DNA from: Nocardioides sp. Iso805N
GTDB taxonomy: Bacteria > Actinomycetota > Actinomycetes > Propionibacteriales > Nocardioidaceae
DNA length: 33,354 nt
Direction of reading: 5' to 3'
Assembly (NCBI RefSeq): GCF_000364605.1
Contig: NZ_KB822591.1
Span: 1-33,354 of the forward strand
In this document: in pieces, positions 17,261 to 26,034 of the stretch
Layout of the letters: each line of letters starts with the position of its first letter
How positions within the stretch are numbered: position 1 is the stretch's first letter
Position numbers and translations under genes: made by a program
The notes under the pieces: generated by a model
Database searches by the model: none
What the model saw: only the letters and a program-made list of their open reading frames with translations
What the model was told of the DNA's origin: nothing

Positions 17261-18121
17261 ATGGGACGCATGGACGGCCGCGTCGTCTTCATCACCGGTG
17301 CTGCACGCGGTCAGGGCCGCGCGCACGCCGTTCGCCTGGCCCAGGAGGGCGCCGACATCATCGGCGTCGACATCTGTGCAGACATCGACTCGAACGCCTA
17401 TGCGATGGCCAGAGTCGACGATCTCGACGAGACGAAGAACCTCGTCGAGAAGGAGGGTCGCAGGATGTACGCCGCGGTCGCCGACGTACGCGACCGCTCC
17501 AGCCTGAGCCAGATCGTGGACACCGCGGTCAAGGAGCTCGGCCACCTCGACGGTGTCGTCGCGCAGGCCGGCATCTGTCCGCTGGTCACGACCGGCGGAC
17601 AGCCGTTCATCGATGCACTCCAGGTGGACTTCGTGGGCGTGGTGAACGCTGTCGAGGCGGCGCTGCCGCACCTGAGGTCGGGAGCATCGATCGTCGCGAC
17701 CGGCTCGCTCGCGGCCCTGCTGCCCGGGGCCACCGACAGCCCCTCCAACGGGTCTGGCGGTCTCGGCTACTCCCTCGCCAAGCGGCAGGTCGCGTCGTTC
17801 ATCAACGACCTCGCCGTCGTCCTCGGCCCCGAGGGCATCCGGGCCAACGCGATCCACCCCACCAACTGCAACACCCCCATGCTCAACAGCGAGATCATGT
17901 ACAAGCAGTTCCGGCCCGACCTCGAGAACCCCAGCCGCGAGGACGCGATCGGCGCCTTCCCCGCGATGAGCGGCATGGGCGTGCCGTTCATCGAGCCGGA
18001 GGACGCCGCCAACGCCGTGCTCTTCCTGCTCTCCGAGGAGGCTCGCTACGTCACCGGCGTCCAGCTGCGGGTCGACGCCGGCGGCCAGGTGAAGCTGCGC
18101 CCGCAGCTTCCGACCTTCTGA
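17261..18121 (+). CDS. Mycofactocin-coupled SDR family oxidoreductase
   Basis: A 286-residue SDR with the TGAARGQGRAHAVRLAQEG cofactor motif and IIGVDICADI, the signature of the mycofactocin-associated subfamily. The catalytic Tyr-Lys pair is YSLAK; the NAG motif is changed to AQAGI. The C-terminal half is longer than in classical SDRs. AGAGGAG lies upstream of the ATG at 17261. It begins a three-gene plus-strand unit with an HIBADH-like dehydrogenase and a further SDR. It probably oxidises an alcohol, passing electrons through tightly bound NAD to mycofactocin. Confidence 0.88.
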   Translation: MGRMDGRVVFITGAARGQGRAHAVRLAQEGADIIGVDICADIDSNAYAMARVDDLDETKNLVEKEGRRMYAAVADVRDRSSLSQIVDTAVKELGHLDGVVAQAGICPLVTTGGQPFIDALQVDFVGVVNAVEAALPHLRSGASIVATGSLAALLPGATDSPSNGSGGLGYSLAKRQVASFINDLAVVLGPEGIRANAIHPTNCNTPMLNSEIMYKQFRPDLENPSREDAIGAFPAMSGMGVPFIEPEDAANAVLFLLSEEARYVTGVQLRVDAGGQVKLRPQLPTF

Positions 18122-18123
18122 GC

Positions 18124-18924
18124 ATGGCGGACATCGGCTTCGTGGGCCCGGGGCAACTCGGGCTCCCGATGGTCGAACGCCTCCTGGGCTCCGGGCATGC
18201 ACTCACCGTGCATGCCCGGCGACCCGACGTTCGCCAGCAGCTCGAGGACCTCGGCGCGACCTCGACCGACGACCTGACGACCGTGGCCCGAGACAGTGAC
18301 GTCGTCATCGTCTGCGTCTTCTCCGACGACCAGCTGCGCGAGGTCGGTCCGGCGCTCATCGCAGCCATGTCGTCGGGCTCGACCCTCGTCTCCCACGTCA
18401 CCGGCACCGTGGCACTCATCCGGTCCCTCGCGGCATCCGGCGCCGAGCGCCGCGTCAGCGTCGTGGACGCCCCGGTCAGCGGTACCGCCGACGACATCCG
18501 GAACGGTCGGCTCACGGTCCTGCTCGGCGGGGACGAGGAGCCACGCGACCGCGTCGCCGGCATCGTCTCGGCCTACGCCGACTCCGTGCTGCCGGCCGGA
18601 GGACTGGGCACAGCACTCGCGACGAAGCTGATCAACAACCTGCTCTTCTCGGCGAACGTCCAGCTCGTGGCCGAGGCGGTCCGTCTCGGGCGCGACCTCG
18701 GCATCGAGTCGACGACGCTTCTCACCGCGCTCGCGCACAGCAGCGGCGGCAGCTATGCGAGCACGGCGGCGGCCCAGCACGAGTCGATGGAGATCTTCGG
18801 TACGCAGATCGGGCGGTTCCTGGCCAAGGACGTCGCCGCCTGCAAGGCCCAGGCCGCCGACCTCGGCGTGGATCCGGGACTTCTGACGACGGTCGTCGCC
18901 GACGGCCCGCTCGCACTGGCATGA
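18124..18924 (+). CDS. NAD(P)-dependent beta-hydroxyacid dehydrogenase (3-hydroxyisobutyrate dehydrogenase-like)
   Basis: A 266-residue 6-phosphogluconate/3-hydroxyisobutyrate dehydrogenase-family protein. The Rossmann motif is IGFVGPGQLGLPMVERLL near the N-terminus, where GPGQLG replaces the more common GLGxMG. The substrate motif appears as VDAPVSGTADDIRNGRLTV, and the catalytic-lysine region as ATKLINNLLF. It is slightly shorter than the typical 290 residues. It starts two bases after the preceding SDR stop and overlaps the next SDR by four bases, so the three genes are one unit. It probably interconverts a beta-hydroxy acid and its semialdehyde or keto acid. Confidence 0.87.
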   Translation: MADIGFVGPGQLGLPMVERLLGSGHALTVHARRPDVRQQLEDLGATSTDDLTTVARDSDVVIVCVFSDDQLREVGPALIAAMSSGSTLVSHVTGTVALIRSLAASGAERRVSVVDAPVSGTADDIRNGRLTVLLGGDEEPRDRVAGIVSAYADSVLPAGGLGTALATKLINNLLFSANVQLVAEAVRLGRDLGIESTTLLTALAHSSGGSYASTAAAQHESMEIFGTQIGRFLAKDVAACKAQAADLGVDPGLLTTVVADGPLALA

Positions 18925-19709
18925 GCCAGCTCATGCCGCCGGGCTTCCTGGACCTCACCGGGCGTACGGCGCTGGTCACCGGGGCCGGGCAAGGCGTGGG
19001 CGAGAGCATCGCGCGACACCTGGCCGGACGAGGAGCACGGGTCGTCGTCAACGACGTCCGCGGCGCGCGTGCCATCGCGACCGCCGAGGCGCTGGTCGCG
19101 GCCGGTGCCGAGGCGGTGCCGATCGCGGCCGACGTCACCTCCTACGACGACGTGCGGCGCATGTTCGCCGAAGCCGGGCCGGTGGACATCCTGGTCAACA
19201 ACGCGGGCAACGCGGGCGCGGGCAACGACTTCTCATCGATGGCTTCGCCCTTCTGGGAGTCGGACCCCTCCACCTGGCAGGCCTTCATCGAGGTGAACCT
19301 GATGGGCGTCCTCAACTGCACCCATGCCGCACTGCCCGGCATGGCCGAGCGCCGCCACGGCCGCATCGTGACAGTGATATCCGACGCCGGACGGGTCGGC
19401 GAAGGCCGGCTGGCCGTCTACTCGGCCGCCAAGGCCGGCGCCGCCGGCTTCATGCGCGCCATCGCGAAGGCGGGCGGTCGCCACCTCATCACCGCCAACG
19501 CCATCGCCCTCGGCACCGTCCGCTCGGGCACGCAGGGGGCTGAGGCCGATCCGGCGGCCGACGCGCGACAACTGGCGGCGTACGCGATCCGCCGCTTCGG
19601 CGTCCCCGAGGACGTCGCCGGCCTGGTGCTCCTGCTCGCCTCCGACGCCGGGGGATGGATCACAGGACAGACGATTCCGGTCAACGGCGGCTTCTCCTCC
19701 GCACTCTGA
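18921..19709 (+). CDS. SDR family NAD(P)-dependent oxidoreductase
   Basis: A 262-residue classical SDR with TGAGQGVGESIARHLAG (cofactor), NNAGNAG, and YSAAK (catalytic). It ends ITGQTIPVNGGFSSAL, as in FabG-like reductases. Unlike the mycofactocin-type SDRs it lacks the TGAARGQGR motif and the insertion, so it most likely uses free NAD(P). The ATG at 18921 overlaps the upstream stop (ATGA). A role in 3-hydroxyacyl or alcohol oxidation within the same catabolic unit is inferred. Confidence 0.88.
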   Translation: MSQLMPPGFLDLTGRTALVTGAGQGVGESIARHLAGRGARVVVNDVRGARAIATAEALVAAGAEAVPIAADVTSYDDVRRMFAEAGPVDILVNNAGNAGAGNDFSSMASPFWESDPSTWQAFIEVNLMGVLNCTHAALPGMAERRHGRIVTVISDAGRVGEGRLAVYSAAKAGAAGFMRAIAKAGGRHLITANAIALGTVRSGTQGAEADPAADARQLAAYAIRRFGVPEDVAGLVLLLASDAGGWITGQTIPVNGGFSSAL

Positions 19710-19764
19710 CATGGCGTCTCGACCACGGGGACGTTCGTGCTCGGCGACGGCGAGGATCGCCCGC

Positions 19765-20370
19765 TCAGTCCGGGTCGCCCGTGACCGCAAGATAGCCGCG
19801 GAGCCGCGCCATCGCCTCGTCGAGCAGCTCGGCGAGGGGCGTGCCAGGGTCGTCGAGCCAGGCCTCGTAGGCCGACATCGCGATGCTCAGACTCGCGTTG
19901 GCGATCGTCTGAACCCCGAGGTCCCCGACGGGTACGCCGCGTCGCCGCGCCACGAACTCCGCGACGACAGTGCGCCACTCGACGTACCGCAGGGTGGAGT
20001 GGGCCTGGAGCGCCGGAGTGCCGAGGATCAGGCGCATCCGCCGACGAAGGAACGGCTCCTCGGCCGCGGGTACGGCGTTGAAGGCGAGGACCCCGCGCTG
20101 CACCGCCTGCCACAGCGGCAGGTCCTGCGGCATGGCATCCAGCATCTCCTTGAAGGACACGAGCGTCTCGTCGAAGCGCCCCCAGGCGATGTCGTTCTTC
20201 GAGGGGTAATAGCGCGCGACGGTGCGCCGACTGATCCCGAGCTCCACGGCGATCATGTCGAGCGTGGTCGCCTCGAACCCGTACTCGGCGAAGAGCCGGA
20301 AGGCCGCCTGCTCGATCTCGGCGTGCGTCGTCGCCGCGGGTCTGCCGCGGAGCGATGGGCGATCGGTCAC
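19765..20370 (-). CDS. mftR: TetR-family regulator of the mycofactocin locus (MftR)
   Basis: A TetR-family repressor of about 201 residues, divergent from mftA. The DNA-binding domain is near the N-terminus: TTHAEIEQAAFRLFAEYGFE, then TLDMIAVELGISRRTVARYY and PSKNDIAWG. The RRT..RY(F/Y).SKND pattern is characteristic of MftR. Mycobacterial MftR represses the mft genes and responds to long-chain acyl-CoA (established for the family). The start is uncertain: GTG 20370 fits family length, while GTG 20403 is also in frame. Neither has a strong ribosome site. The intergenic region holds GACA-N6-TGTC at 20409-20422, a weak operator candidate. Confidence 0.87.
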   Translation of the reverse strand: MTDRPSLRGRPAATTHAEIEQAAFRLFAEYGFEATTLDMIAVELGISRRTVARYYPSKNDIAWGRFDETLVSFKEMLDAMPQDLPLWQAVQRGVLAFNAVPAAEEPFLRRRMRLILGTPALQAHSTLRYVEWRTVVAEFVARRRGVPVGDLGVQTIANASLSIAMSAYEAWLDDPGTPLAELLDEAMARLRGYLAVTGDPD

Positions 20371-20408
20371 GGCGACAGAATCTATCCCCTTCCATTTTGG
20401 CACTCCGC

Positions 20409-20422
20409 GACATTATTGTGTC
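20409..20422. promoter_or_regulatory. Candidate MftR operator between mftR and mftA
   Basis: GACATTATTGTGTC is a short inverted repeat (GACA-N6-TGTC) in the AT-richest part of the divergent mftR/mftA region, 33 bases before mftA. Its placement suits autoregulation by MftR. The arms are only four bases, so support is weak. Confidence 0.3.
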
Positions 20423-20454
20423 TGCAGTCACACGCCAAGTGAAAGGTGATCCCG

Positions 20455-20550
20455 ATGGAACCGGAGCAGAACGCCACCCAGGTCGGCACGGACGTCGACG
20501 AGTTCGTGATCGAAGAGGTCTCGATCGACGGCATGTGCGGCGTCTACTGA
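20455..20550 (+). CDS. mftA: Mycofactocin precursor peptide
   Basis: A 31-residue peptide and the ribosomally made substrate of the pathway. The ATG at 20455 has GAAAGGTGA just upstream. The acidic leader (DVDEFVIEEVS) is followed by the invariant core IDGMCGVY at the C-terminus. In the established pathway MftC, with MftB, decarboxylates and cross-links the terminal Val-Tyr, and MftE releases it. MftD then oxidises the product and MftF adds glucose units. The last base of its stop codon is the first base of the next ATG, giving tight coupling. It is too short for ordinary gene callers. Confidence 0.96.
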   Translation: MEPEQNATQVGTDVDEFVIEEVSIDGMCGVY

Positions 20551-21845
20551 TGACCGCCGAGCTCCTCCGGGAGCAGGACGGGCTTGCGGCGGCACTCGCC
20601 GCCGCAAGCACGTCCCTCCCCGACACCACCGCGCTGCGGCCCGAGCGATTCGGTGCCCTCGCCTACGACTTCGGCACCCGCAAGCTGTCCTTCCTGCGGC
20701 AACGCGGCAGCGCCCAGCTCCGCGACCAGTTCGAGCTGGGTCTGGACGCCCCGATCTGCCTGACGTGGGAGCTGACCTACGCCTGCAACCTGAGCTGCGC
20801 ACACTGCCTGTCCAGCAGCGGCCGCCGCGACCCCCGCGAGCTGTCCACCGAGCAGTGCAAGGCGGTGATCGACGAGCTCGAGCGGATGCAGGTGTTCTAC
20901 GTGAACATCGGCGGAGGCGAGCCCACCGTGCGGGCCGACTTCTGGGAGATCGTCGAGTACGCCGTGGCACACCACGTCGGCGTGAAGTTCTCCACCAACG
21001 GCCTCAAGATCACCCCGGACCGGGCCCGGTGGCTGGCCTCGACCGACTACGTCGACGTACAGATCTCCCTCGACGGCGCCACCCCCGAGGTGAACGACCA
21101 CGTGCGCGGCACGGGCTCGTACGACATGGCGATGCGGGCGCTGACGAACCTCCAGGACGCCGGCTTCACCGACGCGAAGATCAGCGTCGTGTGCACCCGG
21201 GAGAACATCGGCCAGCTCGACGAGTTCAAGGCGATCGCCGACCGCTTCGGCGCGACGCTGCGGCTGACCCGGCTGCGGCCGTCGGGCCGCGGTGCCGATG
21301 TCTGGGACGAGCTGCACCCGACCGCCGAGCAGCAGCGGATCCTCTACGACTGGCTGGTCGCCAACGGCGAGAACATCCTGACCGGCGACTCCTTCTTCCA
21401 CCTGGCGGCCTACGGCGAGGCGCTCCCGGGCCTCAACCTGTGCGGCGCCGGCCGCGTGGTCTGCCTGATCGACCCGGTGGGCGACGTCTACGCCTGCCCC
21501 TTCGCGATCGACGACCAGTTCCTCGCGGGCAACCTCCTGGCCGAGGGCGGCTTCAAGCGGGTGTGGCAGGAGTCCTCACTCTTCGCCGAGCTGCGGTCTC
21601 CGGTCACCGAGGGCACCTGCACCAAGTGCTCGCACTACGACGCCTGCCGCGGCGGCTGCATGGCGGCGAAGTTCTTCACCGGCCTGCCGCTGGACGGCCC
21701 CGACCCCGAGTGCGTCAAGGGCTACGGCGAGCCCGCTCTCGCCGGGGAGCGCACGGTGCCCGAGCGGAGCTGCGACCACTCCCCCTTGCACCCGCGTCGC
21801 AACGAGCCGGTGCTGCTGACCATCACGAGAAGGGAACGCGCCTGA
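20550..21845 (+). CDS. mftC: Fused MftB-like/MftC protein: mycofactocin radical SAM maturase
   Basis: A 431-residue protein. From about residue 60 it is MftC: radical SAM motif C79xxxC83xxC86, GGGEPT, then an extended SPASM-type C-terminus with Cys-rich GTCTKCSHYDACRGGC. This enzyme decarboxylates and cyclises the MftA core Val-Tyr. Residues 29-50 read LRPERFGALAYDFGTRKLSF, the start of MftB, the RRE chaperone that binds the MftA leader. However, the roughly 45-residue helical half of MftB is absent: the chain passes directly to QFELGLDAPICLTWEL, the MftC start. No separate mftB lies in the window. Either this is a natural compact fusion or an in-frame deletion joined the two genes. Confidence 0.93.
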   Translation: MTAELLREQDGLAAALAAASTSLPDTTALRPERFGALAYDFGTRKLSFLRQRGSAQLRDQFELGLDAPICLTWELTYACNLSCAHCLSSSGRRDPRELSTEQCKAVIDELERMQVFYVNIGGGEPTVRADFWEIVEYAVAHHVGVKFSTNGLKITPDRARWLASTDYVDVQISLDGATPEVNDHVRGTGSYDMAMRALTNLQDAGFTDAKISVVCTRENIGQLDEFKAIADRFGATLRLTRLRPSGRGADVWDELHPTAEQQRILYDWLVANGENILTGDSFFHLAAYGEALPGLNLCGAGRVVCLIDPVGDVYACPFAIDDQFLAGNLLAEGGFKRVWQESSLFAELRSPVTEGTCTKCSHYDACRGGCMAAKFFTGLPLDGPDPECVKGYGEPALAGERTVPERSCDHSPLHPRRNEPVLLTITRRERA

Positions 21846-23062
21846 TGGCGTCGAAGTTCGAGAACCCGTGGAAGCAGAACCCCTGGTTCGAGTCGGTCGC
21901 CGTCGCGCAGGAGCGCGCCCGCAAGCGGCTGCCCGACCCGGTCTACAAGGCCCTCGTCGCCGGCTCGGAGCGTGGCCAGACGATCCAGCAGAACCAGGAC
22001 GCGTTCTCCCGGATCGGCTTCGCACCCCACGTCGCCGGCCACCAGCCGGAGCGCACCATGAACACGTCGGTCCTCGGGCAGGAGATCGCGCTTCCCGTGA
22101 TCATCAGCCCCACCGGCGTACAGGCCGTGCACCCCGACGGCGAGGTCGCCGTCGCGCGGGCAGCTGCCGCACGTGGAACCGCGATCGGGCTGTCCAACTT
22201 CGCCAGCAAGTCGGTGGAGGAGGTCTGCGAGGCCAACCCCAACACCTTCTTCCAGATGTACTGGACCGGCGACCGCGACGTCATGCTGCAGCGCATGGAG
22301 CGCGCCCACAAGGCAGGCGCCAAGGCCCTCATCGCCACCCTCGACTGGTCCTTCTCGATGGGCCGCGACTGGGGCAGCCCGGAGATCCCCGAGAAGGTCG
22401 ACTTCAAGGCCGCCCTCCGCTTCGCCCCCAAGGTGATCACCCGCCCGCGCTGGCTGTGGACCTTCGGCAAGACCGGTCAGATCCCCGATCTCACCGCCCC
22501 CAACCTGGCGCCGCCGAACGGCGGCCCGGCGCCGACCTTCTTCGGCGCCTACTACGAGTGGATGACCACCCCGCCACCGTCCTGGCAGGACGTGACCTGG
22601 ATGGCAGAGCAGTGGCATGCCATGACGGGCACGCCGTTCATGCTCAAGGGCGTGACCCGCGTCGATGACGCGAAGCGTGCCGTCGACTGCGGTGTCGACG
22701 CGATCTCGGTGAGCAACCACGGCGGGAACAACCTCGACGGGACGCCTGCCACCATCCAGGTGCTCAAGCCGATCGCCGACGCCGTCGGCGACCAGATCGA
22801 GGTCCTGCTCGACGGCGGCGTACGCCGCGGGTCCGACGTCGTCAAGGCGCTCGCGCTCGGAGCCCGCGCCGTGATGATCGGTCGCGCCTACCTCTGGGGC
22901 CTGGCCGCCAACGGCCAGACGGGCGTGGAGAACGTCCTCGACATCCTCCGCGGCGGCATCGACTCCGCGCTGCTCGGCATGGGCCTGTCCTCGATCGACC
23001 AGCTCGCACCCGAACAGCTGCTCATCCCCGAGGACTTCGTGCTCGCCCTGGGCGCGGAGTAG
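21845..23062 (+). CDS. mftD: Mycofactocin biosynthesis FMN-dependent deaminase/oxidase
   Basis: A 405-residue member of the FMN-dependent alpha-hydroxyacid dehydrogenase (lactate 2-monooxygenase-like) family. Visible motifs are VIISPTGVQAVHPDGE (FMN site), FFQMYW, SNHGGNNLDGTP near residue 290 (catalytic His) and DGGVRRGSDVVKALALGARAVMIGR (FMN phosphate). In the established pathway MftD oxidatively deaminates AHDP to premycofactocin, creating the alpha-keto amide that is the redox centre. The ATG at 21845 overlaps the mftC stop. Gene order and sequence are typical of actinobacterial mft loci. Confidence 0.96.
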   Translation: MASKFENPWKQNPWFESVAVAQERARKRLPDPVYKALVAGSERGQTIQQNQDAFSRIGFAPHVAGHQPERTMNTSVLGQEIALPVIISPTGVQAVHPDGEVAVARAAAARGTAIGLSNFASKSVEEVCEANPNTFFQMYWTGDRDVMLQRMERAHKAGAKALIATLDWSFSMGRDWGSPEIPEKVDFKAALRFAPKVITRPRWLWTFGKTGQIPDLTAPNLAPPNGGPAPTFFGAYYEWMTTPPPSWQDVTWMAEQWHAMTGTPFMLKGVTRVDDAKRAVDCGVDAISVSNHGGNNLDGTPATIQVLKPIADAVGDQIEVLLDGGVRRGSDVVKALALGARAVMIGRAYLWGLAANGQTGVENVLDILRGGIDSALLGMGLSSIDQLAPEQLLIPEDFVLALGAE

Positions 23063-23068
23063 GTCACC

Positions 23069-23776
23069 GTGCTGCTCGCCGACCGGTCCTGGTCCGACGT
23101 CCAGCGCGGTGTGACGGTGGTGGTGCCGGTCGGCTCCTTCGAGCAGCACGGACCGCACCTGCCCTTCGACACCGATGCCGTGATCGCCTCCGCGGTCGGG
23201 GCTCGCGTCGCCGACCACCTGGGCGCGGCGCTGCTGCCGTCGCTCATGTACGGGTCCAGCGGTGAGCACCAGTCGTTCGCCGGGACCGTCTCGATCGGCG
23301 CTGAGGCGCTCCGACTCGTCATCGTGGAGCTGGTGCGATCGTTGCGTACCTGGGCCGGGCGCGTCGTGCTCGTCAACGGCCATGGCGGCAATGCCCCGGC
23401 ACTCGCCGCATCGGTCGCCCAGCTCGTCGCCGAGGGGCACGAGGTGGGCTGGGTGCCGTGCGAATGGATCAGCTGCACCCCCGACGGCCTGCCGTGGGAC
23501 GCCCATGCCGGTCGCTCCGAGACCTCGCTGATGCTCCACCTCGATCCGGACCGGGTCGACCTCACGCGGGCCGAGGTCGGCAACACCACCCCGGTCGGCG
23601 AACTGATGGCGGCCATGATGGCCGGAGGGGTCGCCGCGGTCGCGCCCAACGGCGTCCTGGGCGACCCCACCGGCGCCTCCGCCGAGGAGGGCGAGGTGCT
23701 GCTGGCGTCGATGGTCGCCGCGGCACTCGATCGGCTCGGCGATCCCCCGCACGCGGCATCGCAGGAGAGGCGATGA
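23069..23776 (+). CDS. mftE: Mycofactocin precursor peptide peptidase (creatininase family)
   Basis: A 235-residue creatininase-family metallopeptidase. Metal ligands are visible in GSFEQHGPHLPFDTD (E25, H27, D34/D36), NGHGGN near residue 105 and HAGRSETS near 155. MftE cleaves the modified MftA to release the C-terminal Val-Tyr-derived AHDP (established). The GTG start at 23069 lies nine bases after a GGAG that overlaps the mftD stop. It overlaps the following SDR by four bases (ATGA). Confidence 0.95.
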   Translation: MLLADRSWSDVQRGVTVVVPVGSFEQHGPHLPFDTDAVIASAVGARVADHLGAALLPSLMYGSSGEHQSFAGTVSIGAEALRLVIVELVRSLRTWAGRVVLVNGHGGNAPALAASVAQLVAEGHEVGWVPCEWISCTPDGLPWDAHAGRSETSLMLHLDPDRVDLTRAEVGNTTPVGELMAAMMAGGVAAVAPNGVLGDPTGASAEEGEVLLASMVAAALDRLGDPPHAASQERR

Positions 23777-24576
23777 CGGAGCGACGGGTCGCGCTGGTGA
23801 CCGGAGCCGCACGCGGAATCGGCGCGGCCACGGTCCGCCGGCTGAGCGCCGACGGCTATCGCGTCGTCGCGCTGGACTGGTGCGCCGGAGACGACTCGCC
23901 CGCGGGCTATCCGATGGCGTCCCGGGCCGACCTGGACGCGGCCATCGCCTCCGCGACGGCGACGGCCGACGGTGACGTGATCCCCTGGATCGCGGACGTC
24001 CGTGATCCGGCCGCCGTCCAGGGAGCGGTCGACGCTGCCGTCGAACGCTGGGGACGGCTCGATGCGACCGTCGCGGCGGCCGCGGTGATGGCAGGCGGAG
24101 AGCCGTTGTGGGCGCCCAGCTCGGCCGCCGACCTCAACCTGCTGTGGGAGGTCGACGTGCGAGGGGTGTGGAACACCGCCTCCGCCGCCGTGCCGGCCAT
24201 GCTGGCCGGCCCCGCCGCCGGCGGCTGCCGCTTCGTCGCCCTCGCCTCCGCGGCCGGGGCACACGGTCTGTTCCGCCTATCGGCCTACACGGCGGCCAAG
24301 CACGCGGTCGTCGGTCTGGTGAGGGGCCTTGCGGCCGACCTCGTCGGCACCGGCGTGACGGCTGTCGCGGTCTCGCCGGGGTCCACGCAGACGGCGATGC
24401 TCGCCGCGACGGCGCAGATCTACGACGTCACGTCCGAGGAGCTGGCCCAGCACCAGCTCGTGCGCGACGTCCTCTCCCCCGCCGAGCTGGCCGCGATGAT
24501 CGCGTTCTGCTGCTCGCCCGAGGGCCGGGTGCTCAACGGCTCGGTGGTCAGTGCCGACGGTGGCTTCGTCGGATGA
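23773..24576 (+). CDS. SDR family oxidoreductase inside the mycofactocin operon
   Basis: A 267-residue SDR between mftE and mftF, overlapping both neighbours by four bases. Motifs: TGAARGIGAATVRRL, the catalytic YTAAKHAVVGLVRGL, and a C-terminal NGSVVSADGGFVG. It resembles the second mycofactocin-linked SDR subfamily often found between mftE and mftF in actinobacteria. The usual NAG motif is replaced by AAAAVMAGG. It may use mycofactocin as partner or act on an intermediate; its substrate is unknown. Confidence 0.85.
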   Translation: MTERRVALVTGAARGIGAATVRRLSADGYRVVALDWCAGDDSPAGYPMASRADLDAAIASATATADGDVIPWIADVRDPAAVQGAVDAAVERWGRLDATVAAAAVMAGGEPLWAPSSAADLNLLWEVDVRGVWNTASAAVPAMLAGPAAGGCRFVALASAAGAHGLFRLSAYTAAKHAVVGLVRGLAADLVGTGVTAVAVSPGSTQTAMLAATAQIYDVTSEELAQHQLVRDVLSPAELAAMIAFCCSPEGRVLNGSVVSADGGFVG

Positions 24577-26030
24577 GTGCCGGCACGGCGACCTCGCCTC
24601 AGACCCTGCCTCTCGGCTTCCGGGTGCGGCTGCGCGACGACGTACGCAGGCTCGAGGGTGGGCGACTGCTGCTCGGCGGGTCGCCACTGCGCGCCGTACG
24701 GCTGGCTCGTCCGGTCCAGACCGTGCTGACCGACCGGGTCCTGACCGTCACGACGGAGGTCGAGGCGCGGCTGGCCAGGCAGCTGCTGGACGGCAACCTG
24801 GGTGATCCCGAGCTCGACGGCACGATCGACGCGGCCGACCTGACCGTCGTCGTGCCGGTCCGCGATCGGCCCGAGCAGCTCGACCGCTGCCTCGCCGCGC
24901 TCAGCGGGCTCCACGTCGTCGTCGTGGACGACGAGTCGCGCGACGCCGTCGCGATCGAGCGCGTCGCTCAGCGGCACACGGCCCGGGTCGTGCGCCTGGA
25001 GACGAACGTCGGTCCGGCCTCGGCACGCAACGAGGGGCTGCGCAGGGTGCAGACGCCCTACGTGGCGTTCATCGACTCCGACGTCGAGGCGTCAGCGGCG
25101 GTGCTCCGTGCCCTGGGGATGCACTTCACCGATCGGCGCGTCGCCCTCGTCGGCCCGCTCGTCCGGGGCATCGCCCGCTCAGTGCGGCCCCGTTGGTGGG
25201 AACGCTATGACGCGGCGGCGTCCTCCTTGGCCCTGGGCCGCCGGACCTGCTCGGTGCGGCCCGGTGCGGCGGTCGGCTGGCTGCCTTCGGCCTGCTTGGT
25301 GGGCCGCACCGAGGTCCTGCGGTCGATGGGCGGCTTCGCCGCCGGGCTGCGCGTCGGCGAGGACGTCGACCTCGTGTGGCGACTCGTCGACGCCGGCCAC
25401 GTCGTGCGCTACGACCCCAGCCACCAGGCACTCCACGACGTACGACCGACGGTGCTGGGCTGGCTGGGTCGCAAGGTCCTCTACGGCAGCGGTGGAGCCG
25501 TGCTTGCCCAGCGCCACGGTGACGCGGTGGCGCCCGCCGTACTCGCCCCTGTCATGGGCCTGGCCGCCGCCGCGGTGCTGCTGCGCCGGCCCTGGTCGGT
25601 GCTCACGTCGGCGGCGGCGGTCGGCTGGGGAGCCCACGCAGTACGCCGAGCGCTGCCCGACGTCGCAGGTCGCGACGCCGCCGCTGTCACGATGTCGGTC
25701 AGAGGGCTGGGATGGGCGGTGCGGCAGGAGGCGGCCCTGGTGACCAGGCACTGGTGGCCGGCATTCGCCGTCGCCTCCCTCGCCAGTGCGCGAGCCCGCC
25801 GGATCGTTGCCAGTGCGTTGGTCGTCGACGCGATCGTCCAGGTGACGGTCGACAGGCCCGACGTCGGCCCCCTCACCGGGTGGGTCGGGCGCCGGCTCGA
25901 CGACCTGTCCTACGGCGCCGGGCTGTGGCTCGGCGCGCTCCGCTCGGACAGCGCACGCTGCCTGATGCCCCGAATCGTGACGTCGCCATCTCGTCGACGC
26001 CGCGCAGGAGAACCACGACGAAGGAGCTGA
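24573..26030 (+). CDS. mftF: Mycofactocin glycosyltransferase
   Basis: A 485-residue family-2-type glycosyltransferase. An N-terminal region of about 85 residues (LGFRVRLRDDVRRLEGG) is typical of MftF. The GT-A domain follows: LTVVVPVRDRPEQLDRCLAAL, VVVVDDESRD, the metal-binding FIDSDVEA, and GEDVDLVWRLVDAG. Hydrophobic stretches near residues 330-370 suggest membrane association. MftF adds glucose units to premycofactocin (established). The ATG at 24573 overlaps the SDR stop. It is the last biosynthetic gene of the run and is followed by a mycofactocin-type SDR four bases after its stop. Confidence 0.94.
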   Translation: MSAGTATSPQTLPLGFRVRLRDDVRRLEGGRLLLGGSPLRAVRLARPVQTVLTDRVLTVTTEVEARLARQLLDGNLGDPELDGTIDAADLTVVVPVRDRPEQLDRCLAALSGLHVVVVDDESRDAVAIERVAQRHTARVVRLETNVGPASARNEGLRRVQTPYVAFIDSDVEASAAVLRALGMHFTDRRVALVGPLVRGIARSVRPRWWERYDAAASSLALGRRTCSVRPGAAVGWLPSACLVGRTEVLRSMGGFAAGLRVGEDVDLVWRLVDAGHVVRYDPSHQALHDVRPTVLGWLGRKVLYGSGGAVLAQRHGDAVAPAVLAPVMGLAAAAVLLRRPWSVLTSAAAVGWGAHAVRRALPDVAGRDAAAVTMSVRGLGWAVRQEAALVTRHWWPAFAVASLASARARRIVASALVVDAIVQVTVDRPDVGPLTGWVGRRLDDLSYGAGLWLGALRSDSARCLMPRIVTSPSRRRRAGEPRRRS

Positions 26031-26034
26031 ACCG

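Noticed and set aside
20765..23062. A 765-codon plus-strand frame apparently joining part of mftC to mftD
   Set aside because: Only the part from 21845 (mftD) is real. The upstream part is an Arg-rich out-of-frame reading of mftC.
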